Source: Undibacterium sp.
GTDB lineage: Bacteria > Pseudomonadota > Gammaproteobacteria > Burkholderiales > Burkholderiaceae_D
Length of the DNA: 64,000 bases
Assembly (NCBI GenBank): GCA_030645915.1
Contig: JAUSNO010000005.1
Coordinates: 62,001-126,000, forward strand
Direction of reading: 5' to 3'
The position numbers and the translations under genes are program-made. Of the stretch, positions 32,899 through 43,939 are shown piece after piece. The notes below the pieces were generated by a model. It was not told the origin of the DNA. It saw only the letters and a program-made list of their open reading frames with translations, and did not search any database. Each line of letters starts with the position of its first letter. The first letter of the stretch is position 1.

Positions 32899-33565
32899 TG
32901 TCACTCCCAAAGGAGAAATGTCAGCCTTCCAGCGTTGGGAAATGGCTTCATTTGGTGATGACCGCCCTTCGCAGATAACAGAGCAGCTACTCCAAGCGAA
33001 CGCGACTGCCAAAATAAATCAGCTAGAGATAGCTAATATTAGAGAAGTGGCACGTCGCGAAGGTAGTGCGTTAGGCTTCCGAGAAGGTCACGCAGCAGGG
33101 CTAATAGAAGGGCACGACGCTGGCAAAGAAAAAATGGAAGCGCAGATAGCACAACTTTATGCACTGGCAATACAGTTTTCCGAACAATTAGTTATCGCCA
33201 ATCAATCATTAGGGCAAGATATTCTCAACCTTGCTATTGATCTGGCTCAGACAATGACAAGAAGTAAACTGGAATTGAACCCCGAAACTATCATTCCAAT
33301 TTTACGAGAGGCCATAGATTTTTTGCCATCTGTCCAACAACCCGCGCAAATAAATTTGCACCCTGAAGATGCGCTAATCATCAAGAACAATATGAGCGAT
33401 GAATTAAATGCTGTCGGCTGGCGTATTGTTAGTGATCCGCACATAGAACGTGGTGGTTGTACTTTGGAAACCGCGCAAAATTTGGTTGATGCTACATTGA
33501 CTACTCGTTGGGAGCGGCTAACCGAAGCACTTAAAAATGGTATAACTACTTCAGGTACAGCATGA
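32867..33565 (+). CDS. fliH: flagellar assembly protein FliH
   Basis: [19 protein letters not shown]; position between fliG and fliI; true start probably 32891 (ATGTCTAATGTC). Confidence 0.9.
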   Translation: MVQKAKILMSNVTPKGEMSAFQRWEMASFGDDRPSQITEQLLQANATAKINQLEIANIREVARREGSALGFREGHAAGLIEGHDAGKEKMEAQIAQLYALAIQFSEQLVIANQSLGQDILNLAIDLAQTMTRSKLELNPETIIPILREAIDFLPSVQQPAQINLHPEDALIIKNNMSDELNAVGWRIVSDPHIERGGCTLETAQNLVDATLTTRWERLTEALKNGITTSGTA

Positions 33566-34953
33566 TGCCGGACTCGCCAGTTACCTCATGGAAATCCATG
33601 CTGGCGGAAGGCAGAGAGCTCATCTCACATACACAAGCTATGCTGGTATCGGGCAGAGTTACCAAAGTAACGGGATTGGTAATGGAGGCTGTTGGTCTCA
33701 AACTTCCAGTTGGAAGCGCGTGCGTAGTTCATTTACAAAATGGTCTCAAAATCGATGCTGAAGTTGTTGGGTTTGATGGGGATCGCCTATTTTTGATGCC
33801 CCACAGCAGTTTGGATGGAGTCGTTCCTGGCGCTCCGGTTTTTCCCGCAGAACCAACCAATATTGACAATGCTAGACATCCACAAAGGCGGCCAAGTGAT
33901 CGTACTCGACGTCTTCCAGTTGGCTATGAATTACTCGGACGGGTACTCGATGGTAACGGCAGACCACTCGATGCCCTAGGAGCGCTGCACACTAAAGAAT
34001 CAGCTCCGCTCGGTGCACGTATTTACAACCCACTGTCCCGAGCCCCAATCAGAGAAACCTTAGATGTTGGGGTTCGCGCCATCAATAGCATGCTCAGTGT
34101 GGGTCGTGGTCAACGACTCGGATTGTTTGCCGGTTCTGGCGTTGGTAAAAGCATTCTGCTTGGAATGATGGCAAGGTATACCACTGCCGATGTGATTGTC
34201 GTTGGATTGATTGGCGAACGTGGTCGTGAGGTAAAGGAATTTATTGAAGATATTCTAGGGCAAGATGGTTTAGCGCGTTCGGTCGTTGTGGCGGCTCCGG
34301 CAGACGCCCCCCCTCTAATGCGTCTACAAGGTGCAGTATATGCAACCACTATTGCCGAATATTTTAGAGACCAAGGGAAAAATGTCCTTCTAATCATGGA
34401 TTCACTCACTCGTTATGCGATGGCGCAAAGAGAAATAGCATTAGCTATCGGTGAACCACCGGCAACCAAAGGATATCCACCATCGGTATTTGCAAAGCTA
34501 CCGATACTAGTGGAACGCGCCGGCAATGGTAAAGAAGGCGGCGGCTCTATAACGGCCTTCTATACAGTACTAACGGAAGGGGATGACCAGCAAGATCCAA
34601 TTGCCGATGCTGCAAGAGCAATTTTGGACGGGCACATCGTCCTAAATCGGAGTCTTGCAGAAAGCGGACATTATCCCGCCATCGACATTGAACAATCGAT
34701 CAGTCGTGCTATGCACAGCATCACCACGCCAGAACATCAGCAGCTATCACGTCGCTTAAAGCAACTCTATTCTCGTTATGAACGCAGCAGAGATCTGATC
34801 AGCGTAGGTGCATATTCCCCTGGGTCTGATCCTTTACTAGACGAAGCAATCAAACTTCACCCTCGTATCGTTTCTTTTCTTCAACAAGATATACTTGAAA
34901 AATCGTCCATTCCGGAGAGCTTGGCTGAACTTACCGCTCTATTCAATGGTTAA
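33562..34953 (+). CDS. fliI: flagellum-specific ATPase FliI
   Basis: [38 protein letters not shown]. Confidence 0.97.
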   Translation: MMPDSPVTSWKSMLAEGRELISHTQAMLVSGRVTKVTGLVMEAVGLKLPVGSACVVHLQNGLKIDAEVVGFDGDRLFLMPHSSLDGVVPGAPVFPAEPTNIDNARHPQRRPSDRTRRLPVGYELLGRVLDGNGRPLDALGALHTKESAPLGARIYNPLSRAPIRETLDVGVRAINSMLSVGRGQRLGLFAGSGVGKSILLGMMARYTTADVIVVGLIGERGREVKEFIEDILGQDGLARSVVVAAPADAPPLMRLQGAVYATTIAEYFRDQGKNVLLIMDSLTRYAMAQREIALAIGEPPATKGYPPSVFAKLPILVERAGNGKEGGGSITAFYTVLTEGDDQQDPIADAARAILDGHIVLNRSLAESGHYPAIDIEQSISRAMHSITTPEHQQLSRRLKQLYSRYERSRDLISVGAYSPGSDPLLDEAIKLHPRIVSFLQQDILEKSSIPESLAELTALFNG

Positions 34954-34994
34954 GAATTTATGCGACTCATTATAATCAGATCGAATAAGGTGAA

Positions 34995-35435
34995 GTGATG
35001 CAAAAATCTCCCATCAGTACATTGATCGAGATCGCAGTAAAGAATTCCGATGAGGCGGCTAAGCGCCTAGGCAAGGCGATTCTTGCGCATGAAGAAACTG
35101 AAAAACAATTATCCCTATTGTTGCAATACAAAGAGGATTACGTAATTAGATTTCAGGACGGGGCATCAAAAGGTATCAGCACAACGCAATATATCAATTT
35201 CCAATCGTTTATCAATAAACTTGATGGTGCAGTTGAGGGGCAAAAACAAGTAGTTGGCGATGCCGAATATAAGATTAAGCTCGCTCGAAATCATTGGCAG
35301 GAAAGTGAAAAAAAACGACTTTCTTACGACACATTGAACAACAGAGCGATCGCCTCCGTCCAAAAAAAAGAAGGAAAGCGTGATCAAAAGCAAATGGACG
35401 AACACGCAGCCAGGTCATTTTTCTATAAACGTTAA
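34995..35435 (+). CDS. fliJ: flagellar export protein FliJ
   Basis: coiled-coil protein directly after fliI. Confidence 0.85.
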   Translation: MMQKSPISTLIEIAVKNSDEAAKRLGKAILAHEETEKQLSLLLQYKEDYVIRFQDGASKGISTTQYINFQSFINKLDGAVEGQKQVVGDAEYKIKLARNHWQESEKKRLSYDTLNNRAIASVQKKEGKRDQKQMDEHAARSFFYKR

Positions 35436-35494
35436 CGCTTCTTGAAAAATAGCGAAAAACAGAATAATTAGCAGAACTTTAACTGGGTAGAATC

Positions 35495-36874
35495 ATGCAA
35501 AATCCAATCGCTTTCATACCAACAGAACCAACTGGTAATTCTGCGAAAAAAATCAATTCCAGCATTAACACTAGTCAGTCAGTCAACACTTCTTTCAATC
35601 AACTGCTATCAAGGGAAATCTCCGCAAAAAAACCTATCAATAAAGATAATTCAGCAAGTAAGGTAGAAAATAAAGTCGTCAATAAAAATACTGAGACAAA
35701 GCAAAAAGTACCGGATGACGCTGCTAAAGTTAAAGTAAAGAAAGAAGATGAGACGAAGGATAAATTAGAATCCGATCAAACCTCGCTTGAAAGTACGCAA
35801 ACTAATGGAGTCCAATTCATTGCCCTGGTTGAAAGCATGACGCAATTTTCCACCAAAACTGTTTCCCCGTTACCCGAAACTACTAGCACTGAAATTTCGT
35901 TAGTTGATACAAGCACAATGGCGACTACAAATGCCAGTCTCACTGACATTGAGGCACTCGAATCAGATAAAAAAAATGATTCCCTATTTTCATTTCAAGC
36001 TGAACAGGAAAATGTCTCTGATATAGGTAATGAAAACACCCTCGCTACCATCGCCGGTAATACATTCAAAAAACCAAATGATTCCCCAGTAACTCCCTTA
36101 CCTGCGCCACTCAGTGACCCATCTCTGGTAAATAAAGGAGGGGAACAAGGCGCTACCCAGCAAATACTGGATAATTTACAGACTGATGTGAGACTGGATA
36201 TAAAGGCTGACCTGAACGCCGATTCGAAGGCTGACATGAAGGTGGATCTAAGTATGGATCCGAAAACTGAAATAAAAATTGACCCTAAAGCCGAATTGAA
36301 GACGGATCCTAAAATCCAAATATCAGGAAGCGCTAATGAGTCAGGTCTCAAAGTGTCAGACGTTTCACCTTCTGCTCAAAATTTTGCTCAGCAGATAGCG
36401 ATCAGTAGCGGACAGGTTCATGCTTCAACGGAACTCGAACACCTCACTCCGCGCGTGGGCACTTCTGCCTGGGATCAAGCCGTTGGACAAAAAATAATCT
36501 GGATGGTCGCGGGTGGAAAACAAACTGCAGAGCTCACGCTGAATCCTCCAGATCTAGGTCCTATGCAAGTGGTATTAAGTATAAATAATGATCAGGCAAA
36601 TGCCACTTTTATCTCTGCACATTCAGACGTGAGGGAAGCCTTAGAATCCGCCATGCCAAAGTTGCGTCAAATGATGGATGACGCAGGTGTGCAATTATCA
36701 AGTTTCTCTGTCAAATCTGAAACATCAAATCAAGGAAATCAATCTGCGGAGGATCGCTCCTTTTCTCGTTCAAAAAGTAATGCGACAGAAACCATTGCAG
36801 GGATTGACTCTGTGGCGACACCAGATACGATAAGAAAATCTTCTGGTCTAGGTATAGTTGATACCTTTGCTTAA
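35495..36874 (+). CDS. fliK: flagellar hook-length control protein FliK
   Basis: WDQAVGQKIIWMVAGGKQTAELTLNPPDLGPMQVVLSINNDQANATFISAHSDVREALESAMPKLRQMMDDAGVQL. Confidence 0.92.
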   Translation: MQNPIAFIPTEPTGNSAKKINSSINTSQSVNTSFNQLLSREISAKKPINKDNSASKVENKVVNKNTETKQKVPDDAAKVKVKKEDETKDKLESDQTSLESTQTNGVQFIALVESMTQFSTKTVSPLPETTSTEISLVDTSTMATTNASLTDIEALESDKKNDSLFSFQAEQENVSDIGNENTLATIAGNTFKKPNDSPVTPLPAPLSDPSLVNKGGEQGATQQILDNLQTDVRLDIKADLNADSKADMKVDLSMDPKTEIKIDPKAELKTDPKIQISGSANESGLKVSDVSPSAQNFAQQIAISSGQVHASTELEHLTPRVGTSAWDQAVGQKIIWMVAGGKQTAELTLNPPDLGPMQVVLSINNDQANATFISAHSDVREALESAMPKLRQMMDDAGVQLSSFSVKSETSNQGNQSAEDRSFSRSKSNATETIAGIDSVATPDTIRKSSGLGIVDTFA

Positions 36875-37338
36875 TTTCGTTTCTTAACGTTCACGCCGTC
36901 ATTACTTCATATTAAATATTACATATTCAATAATACGACCAAATTCTAGAGCAAAAAATACTTTAGGCGCCATCTTGTGCTGAAATTTGCATGAGCGCTT
37001 AAGAATAGAAACGCCACATCAACATCGCTCAATCGAATCATGTACTTCATAACAGATACCAACTATCAAACGGGAGAAATACATCCCTCATTCCCGAATC
37101 CAACAAAGCTTTCTAGGATAAACTCTTACTTGTGAGTAAGTGACTGCACGACTGAGATGAATGGATTTGTCTGTATAAGAAATGTAAATTGAATACAACT
37201 TTTAATCGGTCTTGAACGATTAAGTCTTAAACAGCAGATATGAACAGATATATGCCCTCTTTTTCAGGCATGTCACACACATACAAATGCGGATAATAAT
37301 CAAAATATTGATACTTAGTGTCAAATAAGAGGAAATAA

Positions 37339-37845
37339 ATGTCGAAAGCACCTGAAAAAGCAGCACTGGCAGCTGAAACAGCACCAGTTGTAAAATCCAA
37401 GAAAAAACTGATTATCATCATCGCTGCGGCAGTTCTATTGCTCGGAGTTATTGGCGGTGGAGCGGCTGTATTTTTATCCAAAAAAAATTCCTCAGCTAAA
37501 GATAAAGAACACAAAGCAGAACCTGCAAAAGCGCCGGTTTTTTTACCTCTTGAGGCATTCGTTGTCAACTTACAGTCCGAAACCGGTGATAAATATTTAC
37601 AGGTAAGTATGACACTGCAGGTCGTAGATGAAGAACAGGCAAACTTGCTTAAATTAAATATGCCGCAAGTGCGTAGTCGTTTGTTAATGCTCCTATCCAG
37701 CAAGGAAACGTCGGAAATACTGTCATCAGAGGGCAAAGAAAAACTAATTGAAGAAATAGTCGAACAAGTAAAGCTTCCATTTGTTCCAAAAGGCCCGTCG
37801 CAAAAAGTAAGCGGCGTGTTTTTCACTTCGTTTGTAGTCCAATAA
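37339..37845 (+). CDS. fliL: flagellar basal body-associated protein FliL
   Basis: single TM; LEAFVVNLQSETGDKYLQVSMTLQV; LLMLLSSKETSEI. Confidence 0.93.
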   Translation: MSKAPEKAALAAETAPVVKSKKKLIIIIAAAVLLLGVIGGGAAVFLSKKNSSAKDKEHKAEPAKAPVFLPLEAFVVNLQSETGDKYLQVSMTLQVVDEEQANLLKLNMPQVRSRLLMLLSSKETSEILSSEGKEKLIEEIVEQVKLPFVPKGPSQKVSGVFFTSFVVQ

Positions 37846-37849
37846 ATTC

Positions 37850-38863
37850 ATGTCCGATAATTTTCTTTCCCAGGAAGAAGTTGATGCCCTATTAAAAGGG
37901 GTGACCGGGGATCAGGACGACGCGCAATCCCAGGAAGATACTTCAGGGGTGAGGCCCTACAATCTTGCTACGCAAGAACGTATTGTTCGCGGTCGTATGC
38001 CGACCTTGGAAATTATCAATGAGCGCTTCGCGCGGCTTTTAAGAATTGGGCTGTTTAACTTTTTACGACGGAGTGCCGAAGTTTCTGTTGGTACAGTTAG
38101 AGTATCGAAATACAGCGAATTTATCCGGAATCTGGTTGTGCCGACCAATCTGAACCTGGCGCACATGAAACCCTTGCGCGGCACGTCGCTGTTTGTGCTT
38201 GATCCTGGTTTGGTATTTTTGCTCGTCGATAATCTTTTTGGCGGTGACGGACGCTTTCATACGCGCGTTGAAGGTCGCGACTTTACGCAAACAGAACAAA
38301 GGATCATTCAGCGTATTTTGGAAATTATTTTTGAAACCTATGAAAAATCATGGGAACCAGTATATCCGGTTAAATTTGAATATATTCGGTCAGAAATGAA
38401 CACTCAGTTCGCCAATATCGCAACGCCAAATGAAGTTGTTGTCTCAACCACATTTACCATTGAATTGGGGCCTGTAAGCGGAGAAATGCATCTCTGTATG
38501 CCCTACTCGATGATAGAGCCGATCAGAGATATTCTGACCAGTAGCCTGCAAGGAGAAACGCTGGAAGTCGACAAACGCTGGGTGCGTTTAATGACGCAAC
38601 AAATTCAAATCGCAGAAGTCGAGATTGTCGCAGATATAGGCACCACTAAGGTTACCTTGGGGGACATTCTGAACATGAAAGAAGGGGATATTATTCCACT
38701 TTCAATTCCGGATATTATTTCCGCAAAAGTAGATGGTACGCCGGTGATGGAATGTAAATATGGCGTATTTAATGGACAATATGCGTTACGCGTAGAAAAG
38801 CTGCTTAGTTCCAGCGTTAATGAAATAGTGCATGACTCAGCACAAGGAGAAAATCGTGGATGA
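37850..38863 (+). CDS. fliM: flagellar motor switch protein FliM
   Basis: NFLSQEEVDALLKGVTG; RIVRGRMPTLEIINERFARLLR. Confidence 0.97.
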   Translation: MSDNFLSQEEVDALLKGVTGDQDDAQSQEDTSGVRPYNLATQERIVRGRMPTLEIINERFARLLRIGLFNFLRRSAEVSVGTVRVSKYSEFIRNLVVPTNLNLAHMKPLRGTSLFVLDPGLVFLLVDNLFGGDGRFHTRVEGRDFTQTEQRIIQRILEIIFETYEKSWEPVYPVKFEYIRSEMNTQFANIATPNEVVVSTTFTIELGPVSGEMHLCMPYSMIEPIRDILTSSLQGETLEVDKRWVRLMTQQIQIAEVEIVADIGTTKVTLGDILNMKEGDIIPLSIPDIISAKVDGTPVMECKYGVFNGQYALRVEKLLSSSVNEIVHDSAQGENRG

Positions 38864-39290
38864 CAATAATGATACGCCTATCAGTGAAGATGATTGGGGC
38901 GCCGCCATCGCGGAACAAGAAAAAGCCGATGCTACCGCTGCAGCAAATGCGGCTGCAAATTTTGCGCCTGCCGCCAGCACCGCCAAATTTCAGGAATTTA
39001 GCGGGAAAAGTAGCCCGGTAGAGACGCATAACGATATCGATTTTATTCTTGATATTCCGGTTCAACTTACCGTTGAACTGGGTCGTACCAAGATAGCGAT
39101 TAAAAATCTGTTGCAGCTCGCCCAAGGATCTGTCGTTGAACTTGACGGCTTAGCAGGTGAACCTATGGATGTTTTAGTCAATGGCTGCCTTATCGCGCAA
39201 GGTGAAGTCGTCGTGGTCAACGACAAGTTCGGTATTCGGCTGACAGATATTGTTACCCCTGCCGAACGCATTCGTAAGTTAAATAAATAA
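38856..39290 (+). CDS. fliN: flagellar motor switch protein FliN (GTG start preferred)
   Basis: DIDFILDIPVQLTVELGRTKIAIKNLLQLAQGSVVELDGLAGEPMDVLVNG; AAGGAG about 8 nt before GTG. Confidence 0.95.
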   Translation: MDDNNDTPISEDDWGAAIAEQEKADATAAANAAANFAPAASTAKFQEFSGKSSPVETHNDIDFILDIPVQLTVELGRTKIAIKNLLQLAQGSVVELDGLAGEPMDVLVNGCLIAQGEVVVVNDKFGIRLTDIVTPAERIRKLNK

Positions 39291-39706
39291 TGAGCAGGAA
39301 ATATTTCTTATCGCTGGCACTACTGACAGGCACAACATCCGCGGCTGAAACAGCAGTCATATCACCAACCACCGGCTTGTTGCAGATTTTTCTTGGTTTG
39401 ATTGCGGTTTTGACGTTGATGGCGATTGCCGCTTGGCTTTTCAAAAAAATGGGGCCAGTGAGTGGTGGCAATAAATTACCAATAAAAATCATCGGCGGTG
39501 TAAGTGTCGGTAACCGGGAACGAATTATGGTAGTGGAGATTGCGGATCAATGGATCGTTCTCGGCGTTACTGCGAATCAAATCAACACTTTGTCTACCAT
39601 GCCAAAACAAGAAAAACTGGTTGCAGAATCTGCTCCAATGCCACAGGAAAATCATTTTTCCTCATGGCTTAAGCGAACATTGGATAAGCGTAGTGAATCA
39701 CCGTAG
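39290..39706 (+). CDS. fliO: flagellar biosynthetic protein FliO
   Basis: single TM; GGVSVGNRERIMVVEIADQWIVLGVTANQI. Confidence 0.9.
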   Translation: MSRKYFLSLALLTGTTSAAETAVISPTTGLLQIFLGLIAVLTLMAIAAWLFKKMGPVSGGNKLPIKIIGGVSVGNRERIMVVEIADQWIVLGVTANQINTLSTMPKQEKLVAESAPMPQENHFSSWLKRTLDKRSESP

Positions 39707-39721
39707 CAGATAAAAAAAACA

Positions 39722-40498
39722 ATGAACACATCACGATTTTTCTCAGTCGGCTTATTTTTTCTGGTCTTTGCTACAGGGCTGGCGCTACCAGAATTAGCGC
39801 AGGCGCAGGTTCAAGCCGCAAACGGTGGTTTAGCAGCGATCACCAGTACGCCGGCTGCGGGTGGCGGTCAAAATTACTCTCTCAGCATTCAGACACTGTT
39901 GTTTCTGACGTCGCTGACGTTTATCCCAGCCGCGCTGCTAATGATGACGAGCTTCACGCGTATCATCATCGTGTTATCTCTGTTGAGACAGGCACTCGGT
40001 ACCCAATCTGCACCACCAAATCAGGTCATGGTCGGGCTGGCACTATTCTTAACCTTGTTTGTCATGGGGCCGGCGTTTGATAAAATTTATGCCGATGCTT
40101 ATCAGCCTTTTGCAGAGAATAAAATAAGCATGTCAGAGGCGATGGACAAAGGTGTTGAGCCTCTCAAAAAATTCATGTTAAAACAAACTCGACAAAACGA
40201 TCTGGCTTTATATGTCAAACTTTCCAACAGTCCAGATTTGCAAGGTCCTGAAGACGTGACACTCCGCATATTAATTCCTGCCTTTATTACCAGTGAATTA
40301 AAAACGGCGTTTCAAATAAGTTTCGCGATTTTCATTCCCTTTCTCATCATTGACATGGTCGTTGCCAGCGTGTTGATGTCAATGGGAATGATGATGGTTT
40401 CGCCAGCAATTGTATCTTTGCCTTTTAAGTTAATGCTGTTTGTTCTGGTGGATGGATGGCAATTGCTGATAGGTTCACTGGCTCAAAGTTTTTATTAA
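39722..40498 (+). CDS. fliP: flagellar biosynthetic protein FliP
   Basis: [40 protein letters not shown]. Confidence 0.97.
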   Translation: MNTSRFFSVGLFFLVFATGLALPELAQAQVQAANGGLAAITSTPAAGGGQNYSLSIQTLLFLTSLTFIPAALLMMTSFTRIIIVLSLLRQALGTQSAPPNQVMVGLALFLTLFVMGPAFDKIYADAYQPFAENKISMSEAMDKGVEPLKKFMLKQTRQNDLALYVKLSNSPDLQGPEDVTLRILIPAFITSELKTAFQISFAIFIPFLIIDMVVASVLMSMGMMMVSPAIVSLPFKLMLFVLVDGWQLLIGSLAQSFY

Positions 40499-40508
40499 GG
40501 CAAAAATT

Positions 40509-40778
40509 ATGACCCCCGATAGTGTAATGACGCTTGGTCGCCAGGCAATGGAAGTCACGCTTCTGGTTTCTGCACCATTATTATTGGTTGCGCTTGCCAT
40601 TGGTCTGATCGTCAGTATTTTCCAAGCAGCCACCCAGATTAATGAAACCACGCTATCTTTCATTCCAAAGCTGATAGGCATTTTTGTCACGCTCATTGTG
40701 GCTGGACCATGGATGCTCTCAATCCTGGGTGACTACATGCGCCAGATGTTCACCAGTATCGCGACAATGGCTGGTTAA
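40509..40778 (+). CDS. fliQ: flagellar biosynthetic protein FliQ
   Basis: LIVSIFQAATQINETTLSFIPKLIGIFVTL. Confidence 0.97.
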   Translation: MTPDSVMTLGRQAMEVTLLVSAPLLLVALAIGLIVSIFQAATQINETTLSFIPKLIGIFVTLIVAGPWMLSILGDYMRQMFTSIATMAG

Positions 40779-40786
40779 GCACCGCC

Positions 40787-41596
40787 ATGGTTTCTTTTTC
40801 CGGTAACGAGTTGATCGCCATGATCGCCTCGTTTTTATGGCCCTTGACGCGCATCCTGGGGCTGATCGCCATTGCGCCACCGTTCGGCAACAACAGTGTT
40901 CCAATGCAGGTCAAACTCATGCTAGGGGTAATGCTGGCGTTGATAGTCGCCCCCACGATCCAGCCTTTGACTCAGGCCGATCCCATGTCTTTAACCGGGA
41001 TCATGATACTCATGCAGCAATTGGTCATTGGCATGGCAATGGGTTTTATGGTGCGTGTTGTGTTTGCAGGAATAGAGATGGCTGGTGAGGTAATCGGCTT
41101 AACAATGGGCTTGGGGTTTGCCACTTTTTTTGATCCGCAAACGAGAGGAAGATCCTCTGCTATCAGTCAAGTATTAGTCTTAGTCGCGACCTTACTTTTC
41201 TTGACGCTTAACGTACATTTGTCACTTTTTTCAGCCTTAATAGAAAGCTTCAACACCATCCCGATTTCTACCTCCCTGACGATGGGTTTCAGCTTTCAAA
41301 AACTAGCCATTTGGGGCGAGCAAATTTTTATTATCGGCATGCGTTTATCATTACCGATTGTTGCCGCATTACTCATCACCAATATTGCCTTAGGAATACT
41401 CACGCGAGCCGCGCCACAACTTAACCTGTTTGGTATTGGATTTCCAATCACCATAGGTGTCGGTTTTTTAATGTTGAGCATGACGATGCCATATATGCTT
41501 TTACCAATTGAAAATGCATTCCAGAGCGGTATGGAAGCGATACAATCGCTAGGAGTAACACCTCCGTTATCCATACCACCCAAATCATCGCCATGA
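40787..41596 (+). CDS. fliR: flagellar biosynthetic protein FliR
   Basis: LWPLTRILGLIAIAPPFGNNSVPMQVKLMLGVMLA. Confidence 0.95.
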   Translation: MVSFSGNELIAMIASFLWPLTRILGLIAIAPPFGNNSVPMQVKLMLGVMLALIVAPTIQPLTQADPMSLTGIMILMQQLVIGMAMGFMVRVVFAGIEMAGEVIGLTMGLGFATFFDPQTRGRSSAISQVLVLVATLLFLTLNVHLSLFSALIESFNTIPISTSLTMGFSFQKLAIWGEQIFIIGMRLSLPIVAALLITNIALGILTRAAPQLNLFGIGFPITIGVGFLMLSMTMPYMLLPIENAFQSGMEAIQSLGVTPPLSIPPKSSP

Positions 41597-43146
41597 CTGG
41601 ATCTTCTTACCTGCCGGGTGCCGCTTTATATCGAATAGAGGAGATTCGACAAATTGAGGCCGCCGCCAACGCAAATCTGCCGCCGGGTAATCTCATGCGC
41701 GCCGCCGGAAGCGCCGCGGCCAATTTGGCAAAAAGGCTCATTCTCAAACAAAATAAAAAAGTGTTAATTTTAGCCGGACCCGGCAACAATGGCGGTGACG
41801 CATTGGAAGTCGCCCATCTTCTATCAACCGCTGGTGTTGATGTCAGCGTGCTCTTATGCGGGAACGTCGACGAATATTCATTCGATGCCCAGCAGAGTTT
41901 GCAACGAGCAAAAGCGAGTAAAGCGGAATTTATCGACATCGAATGCCTTGCCGGATTCGACGGAGAGCGATGGGCGCTCGTGATAGATGGACTATTTGGA
42001 ATAGGCTTAACTCGTGCGATAACAGGGCAGATGGCTTCCTTGATTCAACAAGTAAATCACCTATCGCAAACATATCGGTTACCTGTTCTTGCTCTCGATA
42101 TGCCCAGCGGTTTGAATGCGGATACCGGGCAAATTATCGGTGATTCTGGAGTAGCGGTTCATGCGACACATACCATCACTTTTATTGGCAACAAACCCGG
42201 GCTGCACACCGCTGGAGGGAAAGATTTTTGTGGTCAGGTAGAACTCGCTGATTTAGGGATTTCACCAATTTTTTTTCCGCCACCCGATGCTTATTTAAGC
42301 CATCCACATCTTTTTTCGACGCTAGTCAAGCCTCGTCAGCATGACAGCAATAAAGGTAGTTATGGAGATGTCTGGATTATTGGCGGAGCAACAGGAATGG
42401 CAGGAGCGCCGCTACTCGCAGGAAGGTCTGCAATTCATTGTGGCGCAGGTCGAGTGTACGTTGGTTTTATTGGAAGCCCCCCGTTATTTGACAGCCAACA
42501 CCCTGAATTAATGTGCCGCGATGCAAATGAATGCACCTTCAGTACGTCTGTTGTCGTGATCGGGCCTGGTCTTGGCGATACAGCAGAGGCAGAACAATTA
42601 CTCTCAAGAGCATTGAGCGATGCGATGTCGTTAGTGATCGATGCCGATGCCTTAAATTTAATTGCAAAGAAATCCGCATTACAAACCTTAGTACAGGCCA
42701 GATGCGCAAGAAATGCAATAACGATCATGACACCCCACCCCTTGGAAGCCGCTCGCCTGATGGGCGTAAGCAGCAAACAAATTCAATCTGATCGATGGAA
42801 AAGTGCCCGGGATCTGGCTAAAAAATTCAACGCATGCATCATACTGAAGGGAGCGGGAACCATCACGGCAAACATGAACGAGCCTCTGTGCATAAATACT
42901 ACCGGCAACCCCGCACTCGCTACAGCTGGCACAGGTGATGTACTAGCTGGTATCTGCGGCGCATTGCTGGCACAGCATGTGGGTCAAGCCGACGCCGCAA
43001 GATTCGCCGTGTGGCTGCATGGTGCCGCCGCAGACATGCTGGTCACACAAGGAGTGGGCCCGATAGGCCTGACAGCAAGCGAGTTGATACCCGCAATCAG
43101 ATCCTGCATGAACGATTTTATTGCAGAGTCAAACAATGGTAAATAA
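41593..43146 (+). CDS. nnr: bifunctional NAD(P)H-hydrate epimerase/dehydratase
   Basis: VLILAGPGNNGGDALEVAHLL; GSYGDVWIIGGATGMAGAPLLAGRSAIHCGAGRVYVG; NPALATAGTGDVLAGI. Confidence 0.93.
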   Translation: MTGSSYLPGAALYRIEEIRQIEAAANANLPPGNLMRAAGSAAANLAKRLILKQNKKVLILAGPGNNGGDALEVAHLLSTAGVDVSVLLCGNVDEYSFDAQQSLQRAKASKAEFIDIECLAGFDGERWALVIDGLFGIGLTRAITGQMASLIQQVNHLSQTYRLPVLALDMPSGLNADTGQIIGDSGVAVHATHTITFIGNKPGLHTAGGKDFCGQVELADLGISPIFFPPPDAYLSHPHLFSTLVKPRQHDSNKGSYGDVWIIGGATGMAGAPLLAGRSAIHCGAGRVYVGFIGSPPLFDSQHPELMCRDANECTFSTSVVVIGPGLGDTAEAEQLLSRALSDAMSLVIDADALNLIAKKSALQTLVQARCARNAITIMTPHPLEAARLMGVSSKQIQSDRWKSARDLAKKFNACIILKGAGTITANMNEPLCINTTGNPALATAGTGDVLAGICGALLAQHVGQADAARFAVWLHGAAADMLVTQGVGPIGLTASELIPAIRSCMNDFIAESNNGK

Positions 43147-43240
43147 ATATACTCACCTAGAGTATAGGTGAAATTTAACCCCTTACGCACTATTGGCATA
43201 GATAAAAAATAATACTCCCCCAATTACTCATTCATTAGCA

Positions 43241-43933
43241 TTAACTCTGGTCCAAGCGACCAGCAACAATACGCACAGTTCGTCCACATCGAGCCGCAAT
43301 GGATAAGTCATGCGTCACCAACACCAAGGTTGAACCACGCTCACGATTAAGCGCAAACATTAATTGAATAACAGCTTCACCAGTCACAGCATCCAAACTC
43401 CCGGTAGGCTCATCAGCAAACAAAAGTGGCGGCTCTGTAACGAAAGCACGTGCGAGAGCCACCCGTTGCTGCTCTCCACCAGAGAGAAATTTGGGATAGT
43501 GCTGTAATCGACTGGCCAAACCAACATGCGCCAACATCGCTTCCGCCTTCGCACGCGCATTCTTATCGCCTCGCAACTCCAACGGAAGCATCACATTCTC
43601 CAGCGCATTGAGATGCATCAGCAACTGAAAAGACTGGAACACAAATCCAAGATTTTCTTTTCTGAATATCGCCCTGCCATCTTCATCCAACGCAAAAATA
43701 TCAACGCCATCGAGCACAACCTTACCTTCAGACGGCACATCCAATCCTGCCAAAATACCTAGCAAGGTCGATTTACCAGAGCCGGAAGCGCCAACAATAG
43801 CAAGCGTCTCGCCCGCTTGCACGGTAAAATCTATCTCATGCAATATGGTGAGCTCACCAGTCGCATCAGAAACACGTTTGGACAAATTTGTTACTGTGAT
43901 TGCTGGCGCTGTAATTTTTTTAGGAAGGCTCAT
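43241..43933 (-). CDS. ybbA: YbbA-like (LolD/MacB-type) ABC transporter ATPase
   Basis: [35 protein letters not shown]; divergent from tesA. Confidence 0.88.
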   Translation of the reverse strand: MSLPKKITAPAITVTNLSKRVSDATGELTILHEIDFTVQAGETLAIVGASGSGKSTLLGILAGLDVPSEGKVVLDGVDIFALDEDGRAIFRKENLGFVFQSFQLLMHLNALENVMLPLELRGDKNARAKAEAMLAHVGLASRLQHYPKFLSGGEQQRVALARAFVTEPPLLFADEPTGSLDAVTGEAVIQLMFALNRERGSTLVLVTHDLSIAARCGRTVRIVAGRLDQS

Positions 43934-43939
43934 GCTTTT

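Noticed and set aside
37227-37826. 199-aa minus-strand ORF
   Set aside because: Antisense to fliL; low-complexity Ser-rich translation; fliL is clear on the other strand.
43149-43167. TATACTC-ACCTA-GAGTATA inverted repeat similar to the 17976 palindrome
   Set aside because: Lies between convergent nnr and ybbA, likely a terminator-like structure; shared TATACT core probably chance.
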